Positions 22,128-33,778 are shown, counted from the first letter of the stretch. The stretch: 64,000 nucleotides of DNA from Meconema thalassinum (GCA_946902985.2 OX336388.2:124597894-124661893), one strand, 5' to 3'. Made by a program: numbers and translations. Notes: generated by a model not told the origin, from the sequence alone.

Positions 22128-22780
22128 TAGATGTTAATAGGGGTTTGGGGTGTACTTGGGTGCGTGTGGAATTTGTCTAATAGCCTATATCATTGTGCCG
22201 ACTCCTTGGTGTTGGGGTAGGGCACCTGCATCTCACCAGGAGGCCCCGGGTTCGATTCCCGGCTCCGTCAGGGATTTTAGAAACTGGCGTGAGGGCTGGA
22301 ACAGGGTGCACTCAGCCTCGTGAGGACAATTGAGTAGCTGTCTGACTGAGGTCACGAAACCCAAGATTAACGGCCGAGGGGACCCGATGCGCTGACCACC
22401 AGGCCAAATGGCTGGGCAGTGGTCGCTTGGTAGGCCTAGGCCCTTCATGGGCTGCAGTGCCAGGGGTTACTGTTACTTACCTATATCATTGTGATGGCAG
22501 TACTAGTGTGTGCAGATGTAATGAAGACTACTGCAGTTTGTAGCCTTAACTTAGGAACCATCCCGACATTTGCCTGGAACAGAAGTGGGAAACCACGGAA
22601 AACCACTTCAAGGACAACTAATGTGGGAATCTAACCCATCTCTTCCCAGTTTTACCTCACGAGGCTCAGTGTACCCCGTTCCAACCTTCAGAACAAAAAT
22701 CCATTTCTTGGCAGAGCCGGAAATGAACTCGGGATCTTTGATCATAGAAGACATTGGTTGCTTTCCAAAATGAAGGGACG
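22128..22780 (-). mobile_element. SINE family C, split by SINE D
   Basis: Two C segments, 22128-22197 and 22480-22780, are separated by a complete SINE D and share the duplicated target CCTATATCATTGTG. The order of insertion is therefore C first, then D. Confidence 0.85.
22198..22479 (+). mobile_element. tRNA-derived SINE, family D, nested in SINE C
   Basis: Full D head and body, with a small deletion near 22345. The TSD CCTATATCATTGTG is exact at 22184-22197 and 22480-22493. Confidence 0.95.
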
Positions 22781-22884
22781 GGTGATTACTGTTTTAATGG
22801 ACGGACCATCAGGGCCTACTGTCTTTCAAAATAAATTATGATCATTTCCTGTTGTTGGAATTTTTTTACAATTATTATTATTAT

Positions 22885-23056
22885 TATTCAAAAGCTGGAT
22901 GCTTTTCAATCGGTCAACAAGAGTTTTTTCCAAAAAAAAGGAAGGGTTATTCCCTAAACCTGAAAAAAATTACATGAGATTATTAAATTAATTTCATCAT
23001 TTAATTATTAATTTATTTATTCATTTATTAGAACACTGAAAATGGCTTCAAACACC

Positions 23057-23057
<1 letters not shown>
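22885..23057. repeat. Foldback repeat family G, fragment
   Basis: Contains GCTTTTCAATCGGTCAACA and, at the right, CACTGAAAATGGCTTCAAACA, the two ends of family G (type copy 54797-55161). Confidence 0.55.
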
Positions 23058-23087
<30 letters not shown>

Positions 23088-23303
23088 GTTTTTACGCCCC
23101 TTTTACAGTACCGTAACTACAGTGACTTTTAGAGACACCAGGGTGCCAGAATTTTACCCCGGAGGCAATCTTTAACGTGCCAGTAAATCTACTGACACGG
23201 CTCCCTCGCATTTGTTCACCCTCAACTGCTGACTGCACGACGATTCGATCCTGCAACATCGAGAACAGCAGGCGAGAACGCTACCGTTGCGTCACGCAGC
23301 CAG
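23058..23303 (-). mobile_element. tRNA-derived SINE, family K
   Basis: - strand copy: head CTGGCTGCGTGACGCAACGG, B-box GATCGAATC-type, and a tail of (TTA)n on the + strand side. It faces the + strand copy at 23395-23620. Confidence 0.8.
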
Positions 23304-23394
23304 TCTGAGTTAGAAATATAAAAACCAGACAAATAATGCTGAGAGATTATTATTTCACCTAGAACGGGCAACAAAAAGTTTTCACTGGCTGCGT

Positions 23395-23620
23395 GGCTCA
23401 GCGGTAACGTTCTCGCCTGCTGTTTCCAAGGTTGCAAGATCGAATCCTGGCGCAGTTACAGTATCTGGCATTTGAGGGTGCGCAAATGTGAGGGAGCCGT
23501 GTCAGTAGATTTACAGGCACGTTAAAGATCCCCTTCGGGGGAAATTCCCGGCACACCGGCGTCTCTAAAAGCCACAGTAGTTAAAAGGGACGTAAAACCA
23601 ATAACATTATCATTATTATT
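23395..23620 (+). mobile_element. tRNA-derived SINE, family K
   Basis: Head CTGGCTGCGTGGCTCAGCGG, B-box AGATCGAATCC, body with GAGCCGTGTCAGTAGATTTA, tail (ATT)n. A third copy is at 46627-46847. Confidence 0.85.
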
Positions 23621-23666
23621 CTCACAATAAATATTGCCGAATAATAAAAAATACAGATAAATGACA

Positions 23667-25145
23667 AATATTTATTTCATATAAATGAGCTTAAAGTTCC
23701 TCATTTTCCCATCTTTTGATTTTAAAATATCGTCAGGTTAACGATGGCCTTTAAAATTCTTACCCTTTCACGAATTGATTGTCAGCGGTCGAGATGGGAA
23801 CTATTCTTTGTTTACTTGTGTCACAGGTCAGCCTGCTTCGTTTACGGGTACAGTTGCGCGAGTGGGATATGACTCAGCTACAGTATCCTCAGTCATTGTT
23901 TAACTGTCCGTGGTGACATGAACTCCTCTGACGCTTATCTGACGCGATGCTGCTTGATTTATGTGCAGACTGCACTCTGTCATCGCTGTGTCCTCCGCTT
24001 CGCCCCGCGGGTCTCATGCTACAATAAACAACAAACGCTGGCGCAGTCACGCTCAGCGGCAATCAAATCTTGAATGGGTAATAGCTGGCTCCATCCCGGC
24101 TCAGTTTGATGGAATTAAATGCGATAACCTCGTGTCGGAAGATTTTAAAGAAACCCTCCAGGTAGAAATTTCGATACCTCAGGGTTAAAAGAAAAACTAT
24201 GGAACATTACGTGTTACCTTTTAATACTTATATCGTCCAATTTATCCGATATAACTTAATTCTTTAATACAATCACGGCCTCAGAAATTCGAGTCAAGCA
24301 CCTGACTTTATTTACGGTTTTTAGAACTCAACTAACCTCATTCTTAACCCCGTATAAACGGTTCTGTCTTGTTAGGTAGTCAGCCCGAAGGCTGGTTGGA
24401 TCCTCAAAAAGCACCGCCATTAGCTGATGTAGGTAGATACCCACAAAAACCCAAGGCAGCGCTATATTGAGGCGTACTAGGCAAGAAGGGCTTGATAAAT
24501 TCACCAAATCAGTGTGCTTTCCGGAAAACCATTCTGCATGACTAATACGAGTGTAAGGAAATGCAATTCTGGGAAATACTCTGTTCTCTTTCATCTTCAT
24601 ACCAAGAATCGCTATAGAACAAGTCAAGCCGACGATGACGTCAACTTAGACTGGTTCACCCGGGATCCAACAGGTGGTGTGACTCAGCCAAATGACCGAT
24701 ACCATCTCTCTCTCTCTCTCTCTCTCTCTCCATTCATCGGAACTCCAGAAGCCTTTGCTCTCTTCCCAGAAGTGATCTCGCATGGAGATGCGTGCGCATC
24801 ACAACCTCCCCCATCCTGACAAGACTAAATACACGGAATTCCAGCGTGACAACAATAATATACACATCAATCAGAACAAGCAAGCAACAAGCAGACTCAT
24901 AATATCGAGCTCCAAACAGAATGGGACACTTGTGATCACCTCCATCTCACCAAACCTGGGGGCTCGAGTAGGTGTAGTCATTCAGGAAGAGCTGCTGCTA
25001 GGGGATTGAAAGTGATAGAAGCCATATATTTATTTCATATAAATGAGCTTAAAGTTCCTCATTTTCCCGTCCTTTGCTTTTAAAATATCGTCAGGCTAAC
25101 GATGGCCTTAAAAAATCTTACCCTTTCACGAACTGATTGCCAGCC
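23667..25145. repeat. ~120-bp direct repeats flanking a 1.2-kb unassigned core
   Basis: 23667-23785 and 25023-25145 match in direct orientation (TATTTATTTCATATAAATGA, TTAAAATATCGTCAGG, ACGATGGCCTT). The core has a (TC)n tract at 24704-24731 and a frame (24514-24819) with no known domain. This may be a segmental duplication, or a short terminal-repeat element. Confidence 0.5.
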
Positions 25146-25741
25146 TAGTTCTATTAAAGAAAGCTTTTCAGTCGGTCAACATGCCCTAACCTGAAAGAAA
25201 CAAGATATTACAAAATAACACGCTTTATGTACAAAAAATACAAGTACAAGCCATTTTTCAGTGTTGCTTTATTGAAAATTGATATTGCAACTTTCCACAC
25301 AATATATTGTGCTGACCAACTTAAAAGCAACATTATCAATTAAATACTCAACTACATTAGCCACCACATTGAGGCGATCGCACTGCTCCCACAATGGGTA
25401 AGGGTTGCCCAACATTTATACGAGCCACACGGGTGAACAATAGCATTTTTTTTTTCTTCTAAAAAGCAACTTCCAGTAAGTTTGAGCAGCATGCACTTTT
25501 CACGTGGGTCTTTATTAACAGTTACCTTGCGTGAAAAAAGAAACACATGCTATTTCAACATAACTAGGAATACCTTCCATTGAAAGACCCATTTTTTTTG
25601 TAAACAAGCTGTTTTAAAAACGACTGGTGCTTCAATTCGAACGATGGTAGCTCTAATTAATAAATTATTGAATAAATTGGATAAGTGACTCGGGACTTGA
25701 AGTAAAGTTAACATCCTGGCATTTGCCAAGAGGGACTGAGG
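25146..25741. other. Family G fragment and unassigned sequence
   Basis: 25163-25275 includes CTTTTCAGTCGGTCAACATG and CCATTTTTCAGTGTTGC, the ends of repeat family G. The remainder holds no feature. Confidence 0.4.
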
Positions 25742-25743
25742 AA

Positions 25744-25803
<60 letters not shown>

Positions 25804-25805
25804 AG
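25742..25805. repeat. (GAAA)n microsatellite
   Basis: Sixteen near-perfect GAAA units. Confidence 0.95.
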
Positions 25806-25995
25806 GGAAAAATACACTCAGTGTTCCGAACTCGGAATAATAATTACGGAGAGCTTGAAGCTATAACGAAACTTTTTTTCTGAAGAGTATTTTCCGTCAT
25901 ATTTAATAATACAAATTCCAACAATAAAGTACAAAGTACTGTATCGTCCCATGACCATGCAATTGTTTTTTCTTTCAAAACAAAACCTATGTGTT

Positions 25996-25997
<2 letters not shown>

Positions 25998-26037
<40 letters not shown>

Positions 26038-26145
26038 GTGTATGGCTTTGAGTGTCCGAGGACATGTTCGGCTCGCCAGTATTGTAGCTGCTTCGAGGCG
26101 GACACCCAATGGGTGAGCTACAAGTACCGTCGCGTGTGGAGAGTT
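25998..26145 (-). mobile_element. SINE B-type 3' tail with poly-A
   Basis: A poly-T run (25998-26036) is followed by the tail sequence seen in the 8.1-8.5 kb palindrome and at 10655-11085 (GAGTGTCCGAGGACATGTTC, GGGTGAGCTACAAG). In - strand orientation this is a 5'-truncated retroposed copy ending in poly-A. Confidence 0.75.
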
Positions 26146-26184
26146 GTCTGGGGAGGAAAGTTTTCAATGTAAGGACGAGGAGTT

Positions 26185-26360
26185 GGAAGGTAGCGGCTGT
26201 GGCCAATAGTTAGGGACCAACCCCGGCATTTGCCTGGAAGGAAGATGGGAAACCACAGAAGACCAACTTCAAGGTTGCCGGCGGGGGGATTCGAACCTCC
26301 GCGCCTCCCGGATGTGAGCGACTGCCAGCAGTCATGCCGTAACGACCACGGCTAACTCAC
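26185..26360 (-). mobile_element. SINE C-related copy with a different tRNA head
   Basis: - strand: head GTGAGTTAGCCGTGGTCGTT, B-box AGGTTCGAATCC, then the C core (CAGGCAAATGCCGGGGTTGG). Confidence 0.7.
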
Positions 26361-26972
26361 CCTGTCAAAAGCTGTGGTGAACTCTGATAATACTAATTCC
26401 TAAATATAACATACCACAGAAGTCAAATTTTCTTAACACTCAGAATGGCCACTGTCAGCATTGAGGATCAAACCTCGGATCTCCAGAAGTCCATCTTACC
26501 ATTACAGTAATGGAGCATAATCTGACACGCTCGGCTACGCTGATGGGTTGAGGATCTTGCATCTGCTAACTTATCAGATCACTATTCATTACTAACTATA
26601 ATAGCACAATTCAATCGAATCTATGTTGAAATAAAGTTGGCAGCGACATCCGGAAATATAAAATATTATATAAGCTCTAGTAGTATCCCTGATTTGAAAG
26701 ACGCGACGGACGGATGGATATTATTTTTAACGTTGAGGAATTTAATTAATGACCGGAAACGCTTAAATTTCGGATGTCTCTGGAGCTATAAGTAGGACAT
26801 ACCACATTTCTCCGACAGAACGTGTGCAATGAGTGACGAAAATCTCACCTCCTGGAACGCGCCCTTTCAATACGGAAGAGCCCAAAGAGACCATCAAAAA
26901 TTTCGTAGCGTGGCAATATGAAAATCATAGTAACATTGCATTTTAAATCTACGCACGAGCTAATTCTATGAC
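26361..26972. other. Unassigned sequence
   Basis: A weak, eroded SINE head may be present near 26470-26540. Otherwise nothing is recognised. Confidence 0.3.
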
Positions 26973-27761
26973 CTACTGTCGACCAAAGTGTTATGTGCAC
27001 TCGAGTTTGAAGGTTGTTTGTAAGTAACCAATATACCTACATAAAATCCAATAACATCATTATTTTCGTCGTTCTATTTGACGTTAGGTCATGTAGGTTT
27101 GGAATTTTTAATTTATATTTTAATATTTTTTATCGCAGTTGGAACACAAAAAGTGCACCTTTTAAGCGTGTTTCAACCATGCGTCACATGTAAGAATTAT
27201 TATCTCAAAAACCCGTCATCAGATCGAATCCAAATTTTAACACAATATACATTGGAATGTTTTTTTAACTGGTTTATTAATTTCAAAATTTTGTGTGTCC
27301 AAGAAACAAAGTTGTTATCATTTTTGTAAGGTAACTTTTTCTCGGCTCGGGGTGGTTGGAAAATGTAGTTCTTGGTTGCGTTGTAATCCTTATACATCAA
27401 AACGGTATGCTGTATGATTGTAAAATACGTAAATTAATTCACTTATTTTATATCGGTTTGTATTTTACGGGGAAATAATACATGTTTCACCAGCTAGCCG
27501 CTCCGGGAAAAGCTGTACAGCGTTGCCGAAATGGTGCCCACACGCATCATGGCGCGTCTCGCTCGGTAGTGATGGGCTCCAACTGCGATAAAAAAAAATA
27601 TTAACATATAAATATATAAATTTAAAAAATCCAAACCTACATGAACTAATGTAAAATAGAACGACGAAAATGTTGATGGTATTGGATTTTATGTAGGTCT
27701 ATTGGTTACTTAACAAACAACCTTCAAACTCGAGTACACATAATACTTTGGTCGACAGTAG
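26973..27761. mobile_element. Repeat I: DNA element with ~180-bp terminal inverted repeats
   Basis: The left arm (26973-27147) begins CTACTGTCGACCAAAGT. The right arm (27577-27761) is its reverse complement. A second, one-armed copy is at 53245-53745, very similar across 500 bp. No transposase frame and no clear TSD, so the class is unknown. Confidence 0.75.
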
Positions 27762-27950
27762 TTTAGCCATGACAATATTGTGTACCCGCCGTGTTATAGT
27801 GCTCGCTGTAGTACACTGTAACTTCCCCTCTACAGCCTGCAGTCAAGGCTCGGAGGGAGGATGTAGCAGGGGGAGTTAAGCTTGCACGTATAAAAAGAGA
27901 GAAGATAGCGATGCATTATATCCAGTGGCGGCCTGCCCAGGCTTTATTTC

Positions 27951-28450
27951 GGCGGCTTCGGTGGCGTAGTTGGTAGCATGCTGAGCTATGCCGAAGGTCG
28001 CGGGTTCAAACCCGGCCGAAGTCGTCGGATTTTTTAAGAGCGTTAAAAATCCCTCAATATGCCTTCCTTCGGAGGGGAAGTAAATCCGGCGGTCCCATAT
28101 CATAGAACCCTCCACTAATTACACATCTATGAAGCTAAATTATGTTAAAAATGTAAACAACGCTCAGGTTCCTACGTTCGTCGCCAGGAGCCGACTGCGG
28201 TGGCGTCTAGTAGCCAAGTTCTGAACTAGTAGTTGTTGACGGTGGCGTTTGGCGGCAAAAGTAGGAACTACTTGAAAAATTCAAAGTATGCAGTCCTTAC
28301 TTGAATTAAGAAACAGAAACACACACTAATACAGTCATCACAACTAACACCGGTTATCAGACAGATTCTACACACACTGAAAGTACACGGGGCTACTCGA
28401 CCACATTGTCGCAGCCCCTAAACTGAGGAACCAACCAACCAACCAACCAA
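27951..28450 (+). mobile_element. tRNA-derived SINE, family B, full length
   Basis: Head GGCGGCTTCGGTGGCGTAGT, with four bases lost between A- and B-boxes. (AACC)n tail. The TSD CCAGGCTTTATTTC is at 27937-27950 and 28451-28464. Confidence 0.93.
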
Positions 28451-28560
28451 CCAGGCTTTATTTCTGCCGTGAACATGAATGAGAAACTCTTTTTATCACT
28501 CTCAAGCATAATTTTGTATCGTTAACACTGTTTTCGATACAAATACTTTGTTGTTGATAC

Positions 28561-28925
28561 ATTACGGGCTTTGCGATATCGTGATCACGTAGCCCCATGC
28601 ATTTGGGTATGTCTGATAACCTGTATAATTGTAATGGCTGTAGTAGCATTAATAACAAAGTCTAAGATTGCGAAAAAGGCGGCCGTGGCCTTAAGTTGGG
28701 AACCATCCCGGCATTTGCCTGGATTAGAAGTTGGGGAAACCAGGGAAACAACTTCTAAGATGCCTGAGGTGGGAATCTCGCCCACCTCATTTTTGCTTCA
28801 TGAGGCTGAGTGTACCCCGTCCCAGCCCTCAGACAGGATTTACAATTTTTTGACAGAGCCGGAAAACGAACCCGGACTTCACGGGGTGACAGCCAATAAT
28901 TCTAGCCACTGCGCCACGAGGTGTT
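28561..28925 (-). mobile_element. tRNA-derived SINE, family C, near full length
   Basis: Same layout as 14721-15084, including both B-box-like sites. Confidence 0.75.
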
Positions 28926-28987
28926 AGTTATTGACGTTTTAAGGGGCGGAACTACGAGGTCATCTGGCCATGGCCACGAGGTGGACT

Positions 28988-29805
28988 GTAATTATTGAGA
29001 TCTACGATTGGGGAAGGTGCTTCAGGACTGGAAGAAAAATGTACATCCCGGGATTTGCTCAAGTAGGTATGTAGAAATTCCTATACCATGGTGTCCACAG
29101 AATTTTCAATGTCAAATTTCCTGAATATTCCTGACTTTTCCTGACCACTTTTCAACAAAATTCCTGACTCGCGAAGTCATCGTAACATCGAAGAAAAAAA
29201 TAAAAATAAAGGTACAGTATATCAAAATTGGCATTATGGAAATAAGAAATATCAAGTGATTGGCATTTAAATTTTCTTGTTTATGAATGTCAAGTCACAA
29301 TATTTTAGAGGCTGATTGCAGACATGTAGTGCAATGTGCTGGGCGATGGGGTCGCCACATCCCTACACCAACGCCGAAATAAGCGTACAAAAAATAGATA
29401 AAAGAGGTTATTACTATGATGTACTGTAAAAATGGAAACTTACCATAATGTCCAGTGAGTTATTGCTTTTTATCTTCAGATATTAGTTGAACTAGTAACA
29501 TCAAAATATGGCCATTAAACACAAAATACTGTATGGTTTCTAATACTTTTTGCCATTTTTTCCTGACTCATGCCATTTTTTCATACTTTTTCCTGACTTT
29601 TCCTGACCAAAAACAAAATTCCTGACTTTTCCTGCCTGTGGGCACCATGTATAGCTATCACAATGACACAGGCTTTCAGAGCGATTGCAGATGTCGCAAA
29701 GCCCCTAAATGAATCAACAAACTGCTGGGAAAGTACAGTCAGGATGTCGCTTTTCGAACCTCGGATCTCCGAAGGCCAGTTGTGCCGTGTCTATGATTAA
29801 GTGAT
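28988..29805 (-). mobile_element. SINE C-related copy split by a TIR element
   Basis: 28988-29083 and 29655-29805 together resemble the SINE at 10190-10360 (CTTCAGGACTGGAA... and TCGAACCTCGGATCTCCGAA). The middle is the TIR element listed next. Confidence 0.5.
29084..29654. mobile_element. Short DNA element with CATGGTGTCCACAG-type inverted repeats
   Basis: The left end ACCATGGTGTCCACAG and right end CTGTGGGCACCATGT are reverse complements with one mismatch. Both sub-terminal regions repeat TTCCTGACTTTTCCTGAC. Non-coding. An hAT-like origin is plausible, but the TSD is not resolved. Confidence 0.6.
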
Positions 29806-31446
29806 ACATATCGTACGTTATAACGTACTGTATGTGCAATTCACACTAGCTTCATAATCGGGCTGCTTCTTAGGATGCAGAGAGTGTCTGCAGCGCACGA
29901 TCCAGCAATATTTGCGAAGGTCCATGCTGACTGGCTCGTAGCCAAATCACAGACATTACACAACCCACTCACCTACTCTCACAGGTAAACTAAGTTCTAG
30001 AAGGTTCATTATGCTATTTCTAATATCTGGAGTTAGTGACTTAAATGTACAAAATTTCGAATTTTGAATTCCGAATTTACCGTTTTGTAGAATCAATGAG
30101 TTTTTCATTTTGTTACAAATGAGGATTTCTTCTGCTAATTATGTGTGCCAATTAATATAGTTCAAAAATATAATACTGATCGACAAATCTTTACTTATTT
30201 ACGTGTTATGCCTTCATTGTACCACTTTAGTTAATTCATATACGAAGGATACTTCTTGATTCTGCCGGATCGCAGTCTTCTTTCTTCGTCTGGGGCAGAT
30301 GACCTCGTTGTTCTGCCCCTTTAAACAACAATAACTAACTATAACTTTCTTCGTCTGAAATCACCCTTCCTCTTGTTCGTTAGTGTGTAGTGTACTTTGT
30401 TTATGTTAGTTTCTTAATTTTGTATGTATTGATTTTTTTTAAATCCTCAGTATTTTGTAATTCTTTCATATCTTCCTTAATTTCCATAATCCATCTAATA
30501 TTAGTCTACTCTTACTGTTCCATAATGTTTCTATTATACTCGCACGGATTCTTCTTTCCAGTGTCCAGATTAAATGCCCAAAGAATATTATTTACAATAT
30601 GCAAATTTACAACGTTATTGTGCATCAACCATTCAGTTCAGTAAACATTTTGCATTTTGGTTGTTGACCGTGAAACATACTAATTCCGTCCAAAAATCCC
30701 AACACCGTCCACACTAATGAAAGCTAAAATTAGCTAACTAATAAAAAAACTTCAAGTCTTTCGACTGTTTTTGCGAATGTATACTCGCTATTTTATTTAA
30801 GATTTGTTTATTTTGTTGAAAAACATCATTATCGGTGGAACAAAGTCTGGAAATCTCACCGCCAACAATAGTAGGAATATTCCTAGAACATATTGACTAA
30901 GATGTTCTTTATAACGGCGATACAGTTGTCCAGTTCAACCTTGACACAATCAAGGTCGCGCTTGTTATGTATGCTTCAGGCGGCTTTGGCAATGAACATT
31001 ACGTACGTAGGCTGACAAGGACCTACTGACGAGAAGATAATTGTACGGATAAACTCTCAGTTCATCCTTGACTTTATAACCTATCGTTTACCAAAACCAA
31101 CATAGCTTACGTTATTGTAACACAAAAACAATACTTATGTCATAACAGGATAAACGGAAATAAAACAACAAAGTAGATGTTATAGTATGCCGAGTAGTCT
31201 ACCTCAATTGCGACATATTGCATATTCCAAAGTAAAAGCTGAAATCGTAGCAATTCCTGCCACATTACAGAAATAAATCAGCAGGGGCGGATGTAAAGAG
31301 AGAAAGCGTAGTGTCGTCCTCAATATTGTTGGGTTTCTCTGAGTACAGTAACTATTAAAAGGACGTATCGGGGCTAAAAGTCGGAACGACACACTTATCC
31401 CAGGGCCTTTCCTTCCGTAAGAGTTCAATTCAGACATGACATATTA
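29806..31446. other. Unassigned sequence
   Basis: 1.6 kb without recognised genes. 30288-30345 holds the short repeat GATGACCTCGTTGTTCTGCC plus TTTAAACAACAATAAC. Confidence 0.4.
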
Positions 31447-31454
31447 GTGATTAT

Positions 31455-32144
31455 TAGAGCTGGGATTTCTAAGTAATTACATATTTTTTCATATTTGTGG
31501 GTATTTTACATATTCTTAGTGATATTACATAAAATTACATATTTCAGAGTTTTCCTGTTTTTATATGAAATAAATTGCTAAATTGAAGTTTCACACTTAA
31601 TGTGGGGCTGTTGTCTGTCCTCTCAACAGGGGGATTAAGGCAATTATGAGTGACAGGTATTTGAGAGGATGATAGGTGCTGTGCATGGGGAAACTGGTGC
31701 AAGTGTATTGAGTACATTGCAAAAAGTGTTGAAGAGAAATCCTGTTTATTCAACATTTCACAGTGTGTGCCGAATTCTAAATGGAAATGACGTTGATCCT
31801 CCCGAGGACATTTCTACAGCGAAAATTCCTCTCCTAAAAATTTGCCCCAGTTACATCATGTGATGTTGAAAGATCTTTCTCTGCATATAAGAACATCCTA
31901 AGTGACAAACGCCTTTCTATTATCCCAGAGAACATTGAAAAATACTTAATAGTTCACTTTGCTACAAAATGTAATATAAAGCGTGTCAGGTGTGTTGTAA
32001 CTGACAAAATGGTAAGTTTATATTAATTATATGATATTACATATTTTCTCCAATCTACATATTTTTCTACATATTTTGGTGCTTTTTGTTACATATTTAT
32101 GTACATATTATGCCACTTGATATTACATAAAAATCCCAGCTCCA
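31455..32144 (+). mobile_element. hAT transposon remnant with transposase C-terminus
   Basis: The ends are TAGAGCTGGGATTT and the reverse complement of TGGAGCTGGGATTT. They are flanked by GTGATTAT / GTGATTAC (8 bp, one mismatch), as expected for hAT. Inside, 31669-31857 and then, after a frameshift, 31852-32010 encode the dimerisation domain (CDVERSFSAYKNILSDKRLS, then ENIEKYLIVHF). The BED finger and catalytic core are deleted. Confidence 0.87.
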
Positions 32145-32251
32145 GTGATTACCAATCCCCGGATCCTTAGGTTCTGACTTATTTTATTTCTGACCTCTTA
32201 CTCTCCAAATCTAAGTTCATTTTAATGTTTTAGCCACCAGCGAGTAATATA

Positions 32252-33270
32252 CGAAGGCTGTTTTTTTTTCCAAGTTCCGATGGACTGTATAAAAATAACA
32301 GCTTGACATACCAAACTGATTTTGCTACTAAATGTTTGCTTGTTTCATTCTTATGTCTCAATATAATCGCCAAAACGATTGAAACATTTGTCGTATCATT
32401 ACACCAGCTTTCCAATGCCCTCGGCAAAATATTCTGCCGCAACTGACGTGGGTACGTCTGGACAGTCTCCTGAAGTGTTTCCTTTTAAGCGAGGCGTTGC
32501 CGCCCAACCATACCTTTAATTCTCGAAAAAGGTGAAAATCATTCAGAGCTGGTTTGGACTAAACGGTAGATGGTCCAAAACTTCACACTTGAATTCTTTG
32601 AAAAAAAAATCTACCGTAACGTTGACACAGTGCGGTCGTGAATGATTTTCACCTTTTTCGATTGAAGGTATGGTTGGGCGGCAACACCTCTCCAAAAAGG
32701 AAAAACTTCAGGCGACTCTCCAGACGCACCCACCTCAGTGGCAGCAGATTTTTTTTGCCGAAAGCATTGGAAAGCTGGTGTAACGATACGACAAATGTTT
32801 CAATCGTTTTGGTGATTATGTTGAGACATTAGAATAAAGCAAGCAAACATTTAGTAGTAAAATCAGTTTGGTATGCCAAGCTGTTATTCTTATACAGTGC
32901 TTGCCATGGTGGGTGAGTGGTTATCGTGTCGGTCAACCAACCCCAAGCATGCAGGTTCGCTCCTAGCCATGGTAAGTGATTTTTTTTGAAAGGCGACAAA
33001 AATCACGACACGCATGCCATACGTTGTTGGCATGTCAACGAACCAATTTGAATTCAGTAGGCCGAGTTCATAATGGCAAAATTAATCCAGGGATTTTCAG
33101 CCAACACAAAAGTTCCTCATTTCTCTACTAGAAAGCGCTACAGTGTCAAGGAGCTTAGATATCTAACCTCCTTGACTTAAAAACGCTCCAAGAAACAACA
33201 AACCTCGACATGCAACTGCCCTCTGGGTGTCAAATAACAAAGCTTGCACCCGGCCCACGAGGCCATACGA

Positions 33271-33310
<40 letters not shown>

Positions 33311-33344
33311 CAGTCCATCGGAACTTGGAAAAAAACAGCCCTCG
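32252..33344. mobile_element. Palindromic mariner derivative (two outward-facing transposase 3' ends)
   Basis: TA flanks (32250-32251 and 33345-33346) and inverted repeats CGAAGGCTGTTTTTTTTTCC / GGAAAAAAACAGCCCTCG define a mariner-type element. Both arms (32252-32540, and 32630-32898 plus 33315-33344) encode the same transposase C-terminus, ALESWCNDTTNVSIVL, pointing outward: - strand on the left, + strand on the right. The DDD catalytic part is missing. SINE F interrupts the right arm. Confidence 0.87.
32899..33305 (+). mobile_element. tRNA-derived SINE, family F, nested in the mariner
   Basis: Head GCTTGCCATGGTGGGTGAGT, B-box GCAGGTTCGCTCCTA, body with TCAAGGAGCTTAGATATCTA, tail (ATT)n. 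The TSD TTATACAGT is exact at 32890-32898 and 33306-33314. Confidence 0.92.
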
Positions 33345-33582
33345 TACTTCAATTTTATAGAGCCTAAATTGACCTAATTTTACGTTAGGACCTAATAAGA
33401 CCTATTTTACGTGAAAGAACCTAAAAATACCTGGTTCGGTTATTTAAGCAAATAAGAGTACATTATTTCATTTATTTTCAAAGCGAAAGGAGACCGTTCT
33501 AATAAGGAAAATGATATATTGCGTTATATTCCGGCATAATACTTAAAATAATAAACAATAATTAAAAGGTCCGCCTTCAGTT

Positions 33583-33778
33583 GATATCATTTCAGTTGTT
33601 TCATTTGATGGGTATGGACATCGTGGTCATTCAGCTCTGTGTACTTGAGAGTGTGTATATAATATTTTGTTTGTTATTGTGTTATTGTGATGAATGTCAT
33701 AGTGTGTATTTGTAATTCAGGTGATAACTGGGAAGGAAGCGACCGTGACCTTAAGTTAGGAACTATCCCGGTTCTTAG
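33583..33778 (-). mobile_element. SINE family C, 3' part
   Basis: Has the C tail (GTTTCATTTGATGGGTATGG, CTTAAGTTAGGAACTATCCC) but lacks the tRNA head. Confidence 0.65.

Larger units (their letters stand above)
32146..33590 (+). repeat. Repeat R, copy 1 (host of the palindromic mariner)
   Basis: Outer parts 32146-32251 and 33345-33590 match 51813-51964, 52293-52357 and 52622-52700. Landmarks are TTCTGACTTATTT..., ACTTCAATTTTATAGA, GGTTATTTAAGCAAATAA and CAAAGCGAAAGGAGACCGTT. No protein. Confidence 0.65.

Noticed and set aside
25742..25805. Possible CRISPR-like or satellite array
   Set aside because: Pure GAAA microsatellite, without spacers.
25818..26206. Two - strand frames with long poly-Lys runs
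   Set aside because: The lysines come from the poly-A tail of a retroposed SINE tail (poly-T on +).
28571..28927. 118-codon + frame, and its antisense partner
   Set aside because: Both lie entirely within SINE C and follow its tRNA-like parts.
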